Source of the DNA: Bacteroidales bacterium
GTDB taxonomy: Bacteria > Bacteroidota > Bacteroidia > Bacteroidales > Paludibacteraceae
Direction of reading: 5' to 3'
Assembly (NCBI GenBank): GCA_012518275.1
Contig: JAAYSS010000080.1
Location: 1 to 43,379, forward strand
Length of the DNA stretch: 43,379 bases
In this document: piece after piece, positions 23,716 through 33,165 of the stretch
Numbering within the stretch: position 1 is the first letter of the stretch
How the letters are laid out: every line of letters starts with the position of its first letter
Notes under the pieces: model-generated
What the model was told of the DNA's origin: nothing
The model's input: the letters and a program-made list of their open reading frames with translations, nothing else
The model's database searches: none
Made by a program: the position numbers and the translations under genes

Positions 23716-25562
23716 TTTTTTCTAAAATGTTGTTCAATTTTCCCGATCGCATCAGCAGCATCTTCATACACATTTCCCATTTCTTGAATACCAGAAGTAG
23801 GTGCATAACTCGCAAATTCACAAGCATTTAGAATGTCTGTAAATTGAATAATGGTGTCAGAATCAACATCACGAGCTTCAAGTTTGCTACTAATATTTTC
23901 TTTATTCAACTCGGCAACAGGAATGGAGAGTTTATCTGATAAATAGCTCCAAACAGCCTTCATGACTTCCTCGTAGAACTGCTCTTTTTTACCCTCATTT
24001 AGGTACTTTTGGGCTTGTTTCAACCGTTTTTGAGCTACTTTGTTAGCACGTTTTGTTTTCACCAATCTAATGTTTGCATTTTCTTTCTGATATTTTCTTA
24101 AAAACACAAACAAAATTGCCGCAATAATCAACGGAATCAGAAACATTATCCAGAAAGGTAATGTGCCAAATAGTGGACGTGTTTCTGTTTTTAAATTAAC
24201 ATTTCCGGTATGGATATAGCGAATGTCTTTTGCAATTTCTGTCACATCTTCTTTGTTGGTGAAATTTCCGACTATGGTTTCTCCGCCTTCACCTTTCGAC
24301 ACATTGAGCACATAGGCGGGAGTTCGAAGCGTTTTGTAAGACCGATCTTTCAAATCAAAGTAAGAGAGTTCAGCCGAAGGAATCTCGTAACGCCCTGTAC
24401 GACGTGGAATGAAAAGATATTCAATGGTTTTTGTTCCTGAAACTCCGCCGGAACCGGTCTTGAATTCATTCTCTGCTTTTGGGTCATAAACTTCAAAAGC
24501 ATCGGGGAATTTAATTTCAGGATTTTTGAGAAGTTTCATGTTTCCGGTACCTGAAATAACCACTTTGATGGTGGCCGGTTCGTTTGTTTTCAGACTTTCG
24601 GTCGTGATGGATGATTGTAAATCAAAGTTTCCAACCGCACCTGAGAATGATGCAGGTTTACCTTCAATTGGGAGTGGATTTACTTTAATTCTTGCCCCGG
24701 AAGCGGTCAGCGTTTTTTCAACATTGGAATAGCTATCAAAAAAATCGTCAAAAATACTACGTAACTGTGCTTCATTCTTTAATCTAAGTAGAGCAGTGAA
24801 GGATGCCGGGGCAATTTGAATATCACCGGTGCGCTGTGGGAAAAGCAAAGTTTGATAAAGCACTACGGTTCCGTAACTTCGTCCGTTGTATGTTTCAGCA
24901 GAAAGTTGCCTGTTAGCAGGCTGTTCTATCTCCTGCTTTAAAAATCCATTATAATCAGGCAGGCGGATATCGGTAAATTGCGCAACATCCAACAGCGTGT
25001 AAAGCTTGTAGGTAACCAGTATCGCTTCCTGTTCGTAAATATTTGCTTTGGAAACTAATGTCCGTACAAAAATGCTTTCACCCGTTACTTTTTGAGACCC
25101 TCCGGACGATGATTGAGACTGTTGCTGATTGCCACGTTGAATTTGACCCGCCCCTTGTTGTGCAGGACCGTTTTCAGCACTTTCTACTTTTATAGTTAAT
25201 CCGTTAGAATAAACTTTTTTTCTGTCAACCATAATGCTGGCCGGTGGAATTTTAAAAGTTCCGGTTTTCCCCGGCATTAGCGTAAAAGTATAGGTCAGCG
25301 TTACGGAGCTGGTTGTTTTCCCGTTAACAGACTGCCAAGATGAGCTGCGAGATTCAAACGGACCTGCCAGAATTTCAAAGAATTGAAAATCAGGAGCTCG
25401 CAAATCTTTTGCTGAGGAATTAACAGAATAAACAAGTTGAAACGGCGTGTCCATATAAACAGTTGATGGGGCTGAAGCTGTAAATTCAACTTCACCCTGC
25501 GCTGATAAATTCCACGCCGAAGCAAATAAAATAAAAGTTAATATAAACTGTATTTGTTTCAT
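23712..25562 (-). CDS. batD: BatD family protein
   Basis: A 616-residue protein with a signal peptide (MKQIQFILTFILFASAWNLSAQ), several repeated beta-sandwich (Ig-like) domains with GTFKIPPASI-type segments, a Gln/Ser-rich linker near residues 137-155, one membrane segment near 472-490 (FWIMFLIPLIIAAILFVFL) and a cytoplasmic helical tail. This is the layout of BatD (oxygen tolerance family). It is thought to form a periplasmic complex with BatA and BatB. It overlaps batE by 4 bases. Confidence 0.95.
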   Translation of the reverse strand: MKQIQFILTFILFASAWNLSAQGEVEFTASAPSTVYMDTPFQLVYSVNSSAKDLRAPDFQFFEILAGPFESRSSSWQSVNGKTTSSVTLTYTFTLMPGKTGTFKIPPASIMVDRKKVYSNGLTIKVESAENGPAQQGAGQIQRGNQQQSQSSSGGSQKVTGESIFVRTLVSKANIYEQEAILVTYKLYTLLDVAQFTDIRLPDYNGFLKQEIEQPANRQLSAETYNGRSYGTVVLYQTLLFPQRTGDIQIAPASFTALLRLKNEAQLRSIFDDFFDSYSNVEKTLTASGARIKVNPLPIEGKPASFSGAVGNFDLQSSITTESLKTNEPATIKVVISGTGNMKLLKNPEIKFPDAFEVYDPKAENEFKTGSGGVSGTKTIEYLFIPRRTGRYEIPSAELSYFDLKDRSYKTLRTPAYVLNVSKGEGGETIVGNFTNKEDVTEIAKDIRYIHTGNVNLKTETRPLFGTLPFWIMFLIPLIIAAILFVFLRKYQKENANIRLVKTKRANKVAQKRLKQAQKYLNEGKKEQFYEEVMKAVWSYLSDKLSIPVAELNKENISSKLEARDVDSDTIIQFTDILNACEFASYAPTSGIQEMGNVYEDAADAIGKIEQHFRKK

Positions 25563-25631
25563 TTTTTCTCAGACATTACCTATAAAAAGCCCACTACATC
25601 ACATATATATCGGACTTCTACTTCTTCAAAA

Positions 25632-26330
25632 CTACCAATCTTTTTCCACTCTTCTGCCACTTCTCCTTTGAGCTCTTTTGGCTTTTTCCTGCGCATCTTT
25701 TTCATCTTGTTCCAAAGCGTCCAAAATCTGCTGCGCATTTTCTTTGGACATTTGGGGTTGTTGCTGTTCCGGCTGTTTTTCTTCCGGTTTTTTTTCCGGC
25801 TCGTTTTCAGGATTTTCTTGGTCTTGATTTTTGTTTTGATCTTTTTCGTTGTTTTTATCCTGATTGCTTTGATTTTGCTGATTCTGCTGTTGCTTGTCCA
25901 ACAAAGACTGTGCATAAGCCAAGTTATAGCGTGTTTCGTCATCTTTCGGGTTGTTTTTTAGCGCCATTTTATACGCCTCGATGGCTTCTTGAAGCTGTCC
26001 GCCCGCCATAAAAGTATTTCCTAAATTATGAAAACCCGAAGCAACTCTTTGTTTGTCTTCAGTCAATGACATTGAATTTTTATACTGCTCAAAGGCGTCT
26101 TTGTATTTTTCTTGCCGAAACAATGAATTTCCCAGGTTAAAATTCGCCTCGAAAGATTTGCTGTTTTTTTGCAAAGCCTTGCGATATTCAATTTCGGCTT
26201 CTGTAAATTTTTTGTTCTTATACATTTTATTTCCGGCTCGAACATCGTCGCTCTCCTTTTGCGAAAATGCAAATAACGGAACGAGCAGAAACATTAGCAG
26301 TATTTTATAATTAAATAATTTCATATTCAA
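25632..26330 (-). CDS. batC: BatC-like TPR protein
   Basis: A 232-residue protein with a signal peptide (MKLFNYKILLMFLLVPLFAFS, from the second Met), three TPR repeats at about 28-140, and a low-complexity tail rich in Gln, Asn, Glu and Lys (about 148-200), ending in a basic RRSGRRVEKDW. TPR proteins at this position of Bat operons are called BatC. The start may be either of two Met codons (26330 or 26324); the second begins the signal peptide. It lies 21 bases after batB. Confidence 0.9.
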   Translation of the reverse strand: MNMKLFNYKILLMFLLVPLFAFSQKESDDVRAGNKMYKNKKFTEAEIEYRKALQKNSKSFEANFNLGNSLFRQEKYKDAFEQYKNSMSLTEDKQRVASGFHNLGNTFMAGGQLQEAIEAYKMALKNNPKDDETRYNLAYAQSLLDKQQQNQQNQSNQDKNNEKDQNKNQDQENPENEPEKKPEEKQPEQQQPQMSKENAQQILDALEQDEKDAQEKAKRAQRRSGRRVEKDW

Positions 26331-26351
26331 ATGCTTACTTGTTTTTGAACT

Positions 26352-27389
26352 TCAATTTTTCGTTTCCACATCAAAAATTCTAATTTTGCTGAACCATTTA
26401 TTTTTGCGCGAAAAAATAAAGAATTCAATAATCATCAAAATCAGCGCTACATAGGCAAATGACTGGAATTGTTCGTTGTATTGAGCATACACTTTTTGTT
26501 CCAATTCTGCTTTTGCCAAATTATCAAGATGCTTTGAAATATTTTTTAAAGCAATATCACTATTATCTGCGCGAACATAGATTCCATTTCCGGCTTTTGC
26601 GATGTCGGCTGCCATTTCTTCGTTCAGTTTGGACACCACCACGTTCCCTGCTCGGTCTTTCTTAAAACTAACCGTTCCGCCAATCGGAATAGGTGCTCCT
26701 CCGGGTGTTCCAACTCCTATCACATGCACATTGATACCGTTATTTGAAGCCAATCGAGCTGCTTCTACCGCATTATCTTCGTGATTTTCTCCATCCGTAA
26801 GTACAATGATTGCCCTGCCAGCTCCTGTTTTATTTGTGCCAAATGATTTGATAGCCAAATCGATAGCTGTACCGATAGCCGTTCCTTGATAAGGCACCAT
26901 TTGCGGATTTATCGATGAAAGAAACATTTTAGCAGCGCTATAGTCTGTTGTTATAGGGAGCTGTACATAAGCATCACCGGCAAAAACCACGATTCCCACT
27001 TTATCGTCGCTCATCCGATCAATCAGTTGAGATAAAATTTGCTTGGCTTTCATCAGTCGACTTGGCTGCACATCTTGTGCAAGCATGGAATTGGAAACGT
27101 CAAGAGCAATCATCACTTCAATTCCTTTTTTCTTTACATTTTCCTCCTTTGTCCCAAACTGGGGCTGTGCAAGTACAATTACTAACAATGCGGCTGCAAG
27201 AAGTTGTAGATAAAATTTAAATCGTGGGCGAACGTATGACACATTCGGCATCAATTTTTCCAATGTTTTGGGTATTCCCCAAAATTTGGTGTTCTTTTTC
27301 CGAGAATATTGTGCATGAATAAATACCCCCACCAGCAATAAAACCGGCAGAAAAAGAAGTAAATATTCAGGATGTGCAAATCGAAACAT
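26352..27389 (-). CDS. batB: BatB, von Willebrand factor A membrane protein
   Basis: A 345-residue protein with two N-terminal membrane segments (about 8-26 and 58-76), a vWA domain with an intact MIDAS motif D97-x-S99-x-S101 (ALDVSNSM) and T in TTDYSAAK, and a C-terminal membrane segment near 312-330. vWA domains bind metal and partner proteins. A second vWA gene, batA, lies 150 bases upstream; the spacer between them is AT-rich and unremarkable. Confidence 0.95.
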   Translation of the reverse strand: MFRFAHPEYLLLFLPVLLLVGVFIHAQYSRKKNTKFWGIPKTLEKLMPNVSYVRPRFKFYLQLLAAALLVIVLAQPQFGTKEENVKKKGIEVMIALDVSNSMLAQDVQPSRLMKAKQILSQLIDRMSDDKVGIVVFAGDAYVQLPITTDYSAAKMFLSSINPQMVPYQGTAIGTAIDLAIKSFGTNKTGAGRAIIVLTDGENHEDNAVEAARLASNNGINVHVIGVGTPGGAPIPIGGTVSFKKDRAGNVVVSKLNEEMAADIAKAGNGIYVRADNSDIALKNISKHLDNLAKAELEQKVYAQYNEQFQSFAYVALILMIIEFFIFSRKNKWFSKIRIFDVETKN

Positions 27390-27539
27390 TTTTCTTAGAC
27401 TTTTAGAACATAGATAGATATTCAGACTGTTGGATTATAGATAGTTAGAATATATGTTTTTAAAAAATACAGATTTGACGTTTTCAAGATCTATTACACT
27501 CACAACTATTATTACTCTGCTATTAAACCAATCACCCAA

Positions 27540-28523
27540 CTACGGTAACGATTTCAACCAAGTGTTTTTCAAAAATATTTCTGACAAAAGGAACAAGAAT
27601 GCAAGCAGTGCGAAAATAAAGTATAATTCACTTTTATTGCTGAATTCCTGAACGCTTATTTTGGTTTTTTCCAAATTATCAATTTCTTGATAAACTTCGC
27701 GTAATTTTGCGTTATTAGTTGCTCTAAAGTATTGTCCTCCCGTAGTTTCAGCAATTTTTTTCAACGTTTCTTCGTCAAATTCAGATTTCATTTGTTGATA
27801 TCGCACTCCAAACGGAGTCTGAATAGGCACTTTCACCATTCCGTGTGAACCTACGCCAATGGCATACACCCGTATCCCAAACGTTTTCGCAATTTCAGCT
27901 GCTGTAACAGGTGCAATGTCTCCGCGGTTGTTAGAACCGTCAGTCAGCAGTATTACCACCTTTGATTTTGCTTTACTTTCTTTTATCCGAGTTATGGCAT
28001 TCGCCAAACCCAATCCGATAGCCGTTCCGTCTTCAATCATTCCGTATCGTATTCCTGAAAACAGATTTATCAATACAGCATGATCCGTTGTCAGTGGGCA
28101 TTGCGTAAAACTTTCGGCAGCAAAAACTACCAATCCAATGTTGTCATTGGGTCGAGACTGGATAAAATCAATGGCAACATTCTTGGCTGCTTCTAATCTA
28201 TTTGGACGAAGATCTTCAATCATCATTGTACCCGAAATATCCAACGCCATCATTATGTCAATCCCTTCCTTGCTTTCTTTTCTCCAATTTAATGACGATT
28301 GCGGTCTTGCAATAGCCAGCACGAGCATTCCAATAGCCAACAAACGTAGAATAAACGGTAAATGTCTCATTCTTAGCCGCATTGTTTTTGGCATATCCTT
28401 GATTTTTTCCACGGACGAAATCTGCATGCTCGCATCGGATTTATGCATCTCCCAGAGATACCATCCAATCATGGGCAGCAAAGCCAACAACAAAAACAAA
28501 TATTCGGGATTATGAAAGGTCAT
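27540..28523 (-). CDS. batA: BatA, von Willebrand factor A membrane protein
   Basis: A 327-residue protein with membrane segments at about 8-24 and 56-72, a vWA domain, and a C-terminal membrane segment (LYFIFALLAFLFLLSEIFL). The MIDAS motif reads D95-I-S97-G-T99, with Thr in place of the last Ser; the side chain can still bind metal. BatA is part of the complex linked to oxygen tolerance and outer-membrane integrity in Bacteroidota and spirochaetes. Its order after the DUF58 and BatA-upstream genes is the standard one. Confidence 0.95.
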   Translation of the reverse strand: MTFHNPEYLFLLLALLPMIGWYLWEMHKSDASMQISSVEKIKDMPKTMRLRMRHLPFILRLLAIGMLVLAIARPQSSLNWRKESKEGIDIMMALDISGTMMIEDLRPNRLEAAKNVAIDFIQSRPNDNIGLVVFAAESFTQCPLTTDHAVLINLFSGIRYGMIEDGTAIGLGLANAITRIKESKAKSKVVILLTDGSNNRGDIAPVTAAEIAKTFGIRVYAIGVGSHGMVKVPIQTPFGVRYQQMKSEFDEETLKKIAETTGGQYFRATNNAKLREVYQEIDNLEKTKISVQEFSNKSELYFIFALLAFLFLLSEIFLKNTWLKSLP

Positions 28524-28550
28524 TTGTTTAATTTACGATTTATTCAACTG

Positions 28551-29525
28551 TTATTTCTCCATTTTGTCCAATGGTTTAACTTCTTCTATTTTTGTTTGAT
28601 TTACAAAGAGATATGCATTCATCATACTAAGCTCATGATCTGATGGTGATGGATTCCACTTGGCAAATTTTACCAAGTCAGCCAGCGTAAGCATCTGTCT
28701 AAGTGCATTAAAAGCAGCTGATTTATCAGTTTTCATAAATTTGACATGGTTTAAAATTTCATCCGAAGTCATCTCCATGCTTCCAATATTAAACATTTTT
28801 TCAATGTAAATTCGAATAATATCTGTCAGCTCGGTATGATATTCTTTTATTTGTCCACTCTGCCATAGTTTTTTCTCTTTCAGCCTATCTAAACGTTTAA
28901 ATGCTTCTTCATGTGGAGTGATAACATTTTTTGGCTTAACTTCCACTTCCGCAGGTTTTTTCACCATTAATTTCTTAATCAAAAAATACAGCACAATTGC
29001 CAATGCTATTAAAAGCATTACAAGCAAACCCCGAAGGAAAAAACGTTTCCAGTTAAACGGCGGCTTGTAAACTGGTTTGATATCTGCCAGCTGATTCGAT
29101 GCGGTATCTATTACGAAAGGCTGTATAACTCTAATGGACAAGGAATTAGACCAAGTCGTGTCGCCATTGAAAACAAAAGGATATTCCGGAATATAAACCA
29201 ATGAATCTTCAAAAGAAGTTACTGTGTATTTGGCATTTACCTGAATATCATCATCGGATACTTCAAGGGTATCGCGTTTTTCCTGTTCTACAATTTCAAG
29301 ATTTCCTACAATTGTATCTGAAAAAACGGGAAACTGCACCTTTTGGTTCTGCTTCTGTATTACTTCAAAGGTCAAAGCAGTTTGATTTCCAATCCACATC
29401 TGCGTAGAGTCTATTTTTGCCTTGACAGAAACGCCTTGCGCCGATAATTCTTCTGCAAAACCAAATGCAACAAACAAGGCAGTGATGAGAATAATGGCTC
29501 TAATCCGTATGAAGTTCGTTTTCAT
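28551..29525 (-). CDS. Bat-operon membrane protein upstream of batA
   Basis: The preferred start is ATG at 29525, which opens the signal peptide MKTNFIRIRAIILITALFV and gives 324 residues; a start at 29573 is also open. The outer part is a beta-sandwich domain (LTFEVIQKQNQKVQFPVFS, here the first strands), followed by one membrane segment near residues 165-185 (GLLVMLLIALAIVLYFLI) and a cytoplasmic helical domain (EAFKRLDRLKEKKLW). The layout resembles the DUF4381-like proteins found between DUF58 and vWA genes. It probably belongs to the same complex. No biochemical role is known to me. Confidence 0.85.
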   Translation of the reverse strand: MKTNFIRIRAIILITALFVAFGFAEELSAQGVSVKAKIDSTQMWIGNQTALTFEVIQKQNQKVQFPVFSDTIVGNLEIVEQEKRDTLEVSDDDIQVNAKYTVTSFEDSLVYIPEYPFVFNGDTTWSNSLSIRVIQPFVIDTASNQLADIKPVYKPPFNWKRFFLRGLLVMLLIALAIVLYFLIKKLMVKKPAEVEVKPKNVITPHEEAFKRLDRLKEKKLWQSGQIKEYHTELTDIIRIYIEKMFNIGSMEMTSDEILNHVKFMKTDKSAAFNALRQMLTLADLVKFAKWNPSPSDHELSMMNAYLFVNQTKIEEVKPLDKMEK

Positions 29526-29575
29526 AAAAAACAGATTTATTTTCGAGTATACTATAGCAGTCATAATCACCAATA

Positions 29576-30442
29576 CTAAGCTCTCAGCCTAAATAATTTC
29601 ATTAATTTGCTTACATAATCATCGGTTGTACTCATTGACACGAAATCAACGCCCGATTGTTTAAAAATCTTCTGTAACTTCAATTGACGCTCATTCCAGT
29701 GATGTTTGTAGGCTGTGCGAAGACGCTTGTCAGACGTATCCATCCATATCCGTTCGCCAGATTCTGCATCTTTTATTTTAATCATCCCGACATTTGGGAT
29801 TTCAGCTTCGCGAATATCATACACCTGCAATGCTACAATGTCATGTTTGTTATTTGCAATTGAAAGAGTACGCTCAAACCCACTGTCAATAAAATCGGAA
29901 ATAATGAATGCAGTTGACCTTTTTTTAATGGCATTGGTAAAATACTTTAGTGCTTCTGCAATGTCAGTCTGATTGCTTTCCGGTTTAAACACAAGCAATT
30001 CTCTAATAATTTGAAGTACGTGTTTTTTACCTTTTTTAGGCGGAATAAACTTTTCTACCCGATTTGAAAAGAAAATAGCTCCCACTTTATCATTGTTTTG
30101 AATAGTAGAGAAAGCCAGTGTGGCAGCCACTTCTGTAATAATATCTTTTTTAAACTGATTGGTCGTACCAAAATCTAAACTGCCGGAAGCATCCACAAGT
30201 AAAATTACCGTTAATTCACGCTCTTCTTCAAATACTTTGATAAATGGACGCCCGAACCTTGCAGTTACGTTCCAATCGATAGCACGCACATCATCACCAT
30301 ACTGATATTCACGCACTTCGGAAAAGGTCATCCCCCTGCCTTTGAATGCAGTATGATATTCTCCCGCAAAAATATTTTGCGAGAGTCCACGTGTTTTTAT
30401 CTCAATTTTACGAACTTTTTTTAATAAATCGTTGGTTTCCAT
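29576..30442 (-). CDS. DUF58 domain protein of the Bat operon
   Basis: The preferred start is ATG at 30442 (METNDLLKKVRKIEIKT), giving 288 residues. A longer frame reaches back into moxR but its extra 58 residues show no family pattern. The DUF58 block FKGRGMTFSEVREYQYGDDV (about 33-52) and DWNVTARFGRPF follow, then a vWA-like fold with DASGS (metal-site motif DxSxS). Members lie next to MoxR ATPases and are thought to be their partners. The protein has no membrane segment. Confidence 0.93.
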   Translation of the reverse strand: METNDLLKKVRKIEIKTRGLSQNIFAGEYHTAFKGRGMTFSEVREYQYGDDVRAIDWNVTARFGRPFIKVFEEERELTVILLVDASGSLDFGTTNQFKKDIITEVAATLAFSTIQNNDKVGAIFFSNRVEKFIPPKKGKKHVLQIIRELLVFKPESNQTDIAEALKYFTNAIKKRSTAFIISDFIDSGFERTLSIANNKHDIVALQVYDIREAEIPNVGMIKIKDAESGERIWMDTSDKRLRTAYKHHWNERQLKLQKIFKQSGVDFVSMSTTDDYVSKLMKLFRLRA

Positions 30443-30504
30443 TTTAGCGGTGAACAATAAGCAGTAAGCCAAACTATATAGGATTAACGAGTTAGTCGTT
30501 AAAT

Positions 30505-31491
30505 TTACGGAACTTCCACAGTATTCAAGATGTCTGTGATTATTTCTTCCGAAGTTAGGTTGTTGGCTTCGGCTTCGTAACTCAGCCCGATGCGGTGGCG
30601 CAACACATCGTAGCACACAGCGCGCACATCTTCCGGTATTACGTATCCACGACGCATGATAAATGCATATGCACGTGATGCTAACGCCAAATTAATAGAT
30701 GCTCGTGGCGATGCACCAAATGCAATCATATCTTTCATGTTTTCCATTTTATAATCTTGCGGAAAACGGGTGGCAAATACGATATCAATAATGTATTTTT
30801 CAATTTTTTCGTCAATGTAAACCTGGCGAACAACATCGCATGCTTGAACAATATCTTTCGGCGTGAGTATCGGTGTTACTTCAGGTTGATCTTTACCTAA
30901 GTTTTGACGAATAATCAGTTTTTCTTCTTCTTTATTAGGATAATCAATCACTACTTTCAACATAAAACGGTCAACTTGAGCTTCCGGAAGCGGATAGGTA
31001 CCTTCTTGCTCAATCGGGTTTTGAGTAGCAAGCACCATAAATGGCTCATCCAGTGCATACGTTTTGTCGCCAATAGTTACTTGACGCTCTTGCATTGCTT
31101 CCAGCAAAGCACTTTGAACTTTTGCCGGGGCACGGTTTATCTCGTCAGCCAAAATAAAATTGGCAAAAATAGGTCCTTTTCGGATGTTGAATTCTTCACT
31201 TTTCTGGCTGTAAATCATCGTGCCAATCACATCGGCAGGCAACAAGTCAGGTGTAAATTGAATACGACTGAAATCAGCTTTTATTAAATCTGATAAAGTT
31301 TTAACAGCCAGTGTTTTAGCAAGACCCGGCATACCTTCGAGAAGTACGTGTCCATCAGACAGCAAACCGATTAAAAGCGACTCCACAAGGTGCTTTTGAC
31401 CTACAATTACTTTGTCCATGCCCATTGTTATGGAGTCAATAAACGCACTTTGGCGTTCTATTTTCTCATTAAGTTCTTTAATATCAACCAT
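30505..31491 (-). CDS. MoxR family AAA+ ATPase
   Basis: A 328-residue AAA_3 ATPase with Walker A GMPGLAKT (53-60), Walker B FILADEIN (112-119), and sensor 1 in MVLATQNPIEQEGTYPLPEA (core ATQNP). MoxR ATPases act as chaperones that mature or insert metal into vWA-domain partners; here the partners would be the downstream DUF58, BatA and BatB proteins. It is the first gene of the operon and has a -7 box upstream. Confidence 0.96.
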   Translation of the reverse strand: MVDIKELNEKIERQSAFIDSITMGMDKVIVGQKHLVESLLIGLLSDGHVLLEGMPGLAKTLAVKTLSDLIKADFSRIQFTPDLLPADVIGTMIYSQKSEEFNIRKGPIFANFILADEINRAPAKVQSALLEAMQERQVTIGDKTYALDEPFMVLATQNPIEQEGTYPLPEAQVDRFMLKVVIDYPNKEEEKLIIRQNLGKDQPEVTPILTPKDIVQACDVVRQVYIDEKIEKYIIDIVFATRFPQDYKMENMKDMIAFGASPRASINLALASRAYAFIMRRGYVIPEDVRAVCYDVLRHRIGLSYEAEANNLTSEEIITDILNTVEVP

Positions 31492-31537
31492 TTTACTGTA
31501 GAGTATTATAATAGAGATTAAGCTTATGCTTTTATAG

Positions 31538-31545
31538 CAAAATTA
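31538..31545 (-). promoter_or_regulatory. Candidate -7 box of the Bat operon
   Basis: CAAAATTA on the plus strand is TAATTTTG on the minus strand, a perfect -7 match 46 bases before the moxR start. No clear -33 box is seen. Confidence 0.5.
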
Positions 31546-31685
31546 CGACTATTTAAAATGTTAAATCATTCTTTTAATATCTATTAACCTGAATTTACAA
31601 AATGTTATAGTTGAAAAGGAAGTCTCAGGGGTACTTTTAGCTTGTTTAACGTAAAATAGGAATAAGTGTGGCAAAAACTATTTCG

Positions 31686-32420
31686 TCAACTATTATCGAA
31701 AATGAACATAAAGCCCATAATGAAGTCAAGTGAGTTTAACAAACAATGCAAAATTATTGCTAAAAGTATATTTTCCTTTCGTCTCACAATATAAACAAGC
31801 GGCAATAATCCTACAGTTCTCACCAAGAACATCCATGGCATCCACGTGTGGTATAATGCAAAAAGCAAACTGTGTATCAACGGCGTCCACCCTTTTAATT
31901 TTGAAGGCATGCGTGGCATTAAGTATCCCCTGAAATAAAGTTCTTCAACCGTTGGAAATAGGATGGCAATGAAAAGAAATGAGTTTACATAGGTAATAAT
32001 TAGTTTCTGTTTTGAAAATTGTCCATTCAAGCCCATATCTAACAGCCTATTTTCCGGAATCCAATTGAAAAAAGATTTGAAAAAATCAGTTGTAAATTCA
32101 AGTCCTTTAAAAATAAGACCTGTTGCAACAAAAATCGTAGGAATCCAAATCAAGTATTGCCAAAAAGGCATTTTGGTACAATATCTAATAATGCCACCAA
32201 ACAATTGTTCGCCGGTTTTTCGATTTTGGTACAGCAAATATCCAAATTCAAAAGGTATTAACGCTATTATTCCGGCTAATGTTAAAGCCATAATCGTTGG
32301 AAAACCATGCGTTTCAACAGTGGGAGCAAATAAAAAATAGAAAGCACCAATAAGTAGTCCCGGGAAAAGATGTAGAACTACCGACTTGCCAAGGCTGTGT
32401 TTTTTTATATCTTTTTCCAT
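31686..32420 (-). CDS. CPBP family intramembrane metalloprotease
   Basis: A 244-residue membrane protein of the CPBP/CAAX protease (ABI, Rce1-like) family. The family's motif EExxxR is at E159, E160 and R164 (VEELYFRGYLMPR), followed by FALYHTW as the second motif and HCLLNSLDF as the third. About seven membrane segments are predicted. It is the last gene of the operon that starts with the TPR protein, 32 bases after rsmE. Its substrate is unknown. Confidence 0.93.
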   Translation of the reverse strand: MEKDIKKHSLGKSVVLHLFPGLLIGAFYFLFAPTVETHGFPTIMALTLAGIIALIPFEFGYLLYQNRKTGEQLFGGIIRYCTKMPFWQYLIWIPTIFVATGLIFKGLEFTTDFFKSFFNWIPENRLLDMGLNGQFSKQKLIITYVNSFLFIAILFPTVEELYFRGYLMPRMPSKLKGWTPLIHSLLFALYHTWMPWMFLVRTVGLLPLVYIVRRKENILLAIILHCLLNSLDFIMGFMFIFDNS

Positions 32421-32452
32421 CCTGAATGTAATGTAGATTTTATCCGTACGAT

Positions 32453-33151
32453 TTACACGCCTTCATTTATCAAACTTATCGTGTGGCAAACCACGATTCC
32501 GGCAGTTTCGGTTCTCAATCGGCTGTTCCCGAGCGATACGGGCTTGAAGTTGGAATCTATGGCTTTTTCTACTTCTTCCATACTGAAATCGCCTTCCGGT
32601 CCAATCATGATAATACTATCTGAGCTTTTCTTGTAAGCGTGTTGCAAAAGCGTTTTTTCACTTTCGTAACAATGTGCAATAAATTGCATTGGAGATGAAT
32701 AGTTGTCGATAAACTCATCAAAACTGCACAGGGGATTCAATTTTGGAAAGTAAGCTTTGAGTGACTGCTTGGCTGCTGAAACGATTATTTTTTTAATTCT
32801 TTCCAGTTTGACAATTTTTCGTTCCGAAAAACGACAAATTATAGGTGTAATTTCATCAATCCCGATTTCCGTACATTTTTCGACAAACCATTCAAAGCGA
32901 TCGATGTTTTTGGTGGGCGCAATGGCAATATGCAGATAATAATCCTTTTTGTCAAATCCTTGAATCGTTTTCTTGATTTCAAATTCACAATGCTTCGGGT
33001 GTGGATTGGTAATCACAGCCTTGTACAGCCCGCCTACCCCATCCACAATGTCAATGTCATCGCCCGATTGTAAGCGAAGTACACGAATCGCATGCCGTGA
33101 TTCGTCTTCCGGCAAAGATTTTGAATTCTGTATGTCAGGACAATAAAACAT
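32453..33151 (-). CDS. rsmE: 16S rRNA m3U1498 methyltransferase
   Basis: A 232-residue SPOUT-class enzyme that methylates N3 of U1498 in 16S rRNA. An N-terminal PUA-like domain (SRHAIRVLRLQSGDDI, about 19-34) is followed by the knotted methyltransferase domain with IMIGPEGDFS, where the more usual GPEGG reads GPEGD, and LGNSRLRTETAGIV at the SAM site. Length is near the usual 240. It starts 14 bases after aroE. Confidence 0.96.
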   Translation of the reverse strand: MFYCPDIQNSKSLPEDESRHAIRVLRLQSGDDIDIVDGVGGLYKAVITNPHPKHCEFEIKKTIQGFDKKDYYLHIAIAPTKNIDRFEWFVEKCTEIGIDEITPIICRFSERKIVKLERIKKIIVSAAKQSLKAYFPKLNPLCSFDEFIDNYSSPMQFIAHCYESEKTLLQHAYKKSSDSIIMIGPEGDFSMEEVEKAIDSNFKPVSLGNSRLRTETAGIVVCHTISLINEGV

Positions 33152-33165
33152 CTAAAAAATCTCAC

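Noticed and set aside
25554-25961. Plus-strand ORF rich in Phe, Leu and Ile
   Set aside because: It is antisense to the Glu/Lys/Gln-rich tail of batC; the composition is a product of the opposite strand.
30443-30616. N-terminal extension of the DUF58 gene into moxR
   Set aside because: The extra 58 residues overlap the moxR 3' end and have no DUF58 pattern; the ATG at 30442 begins the family sequence.
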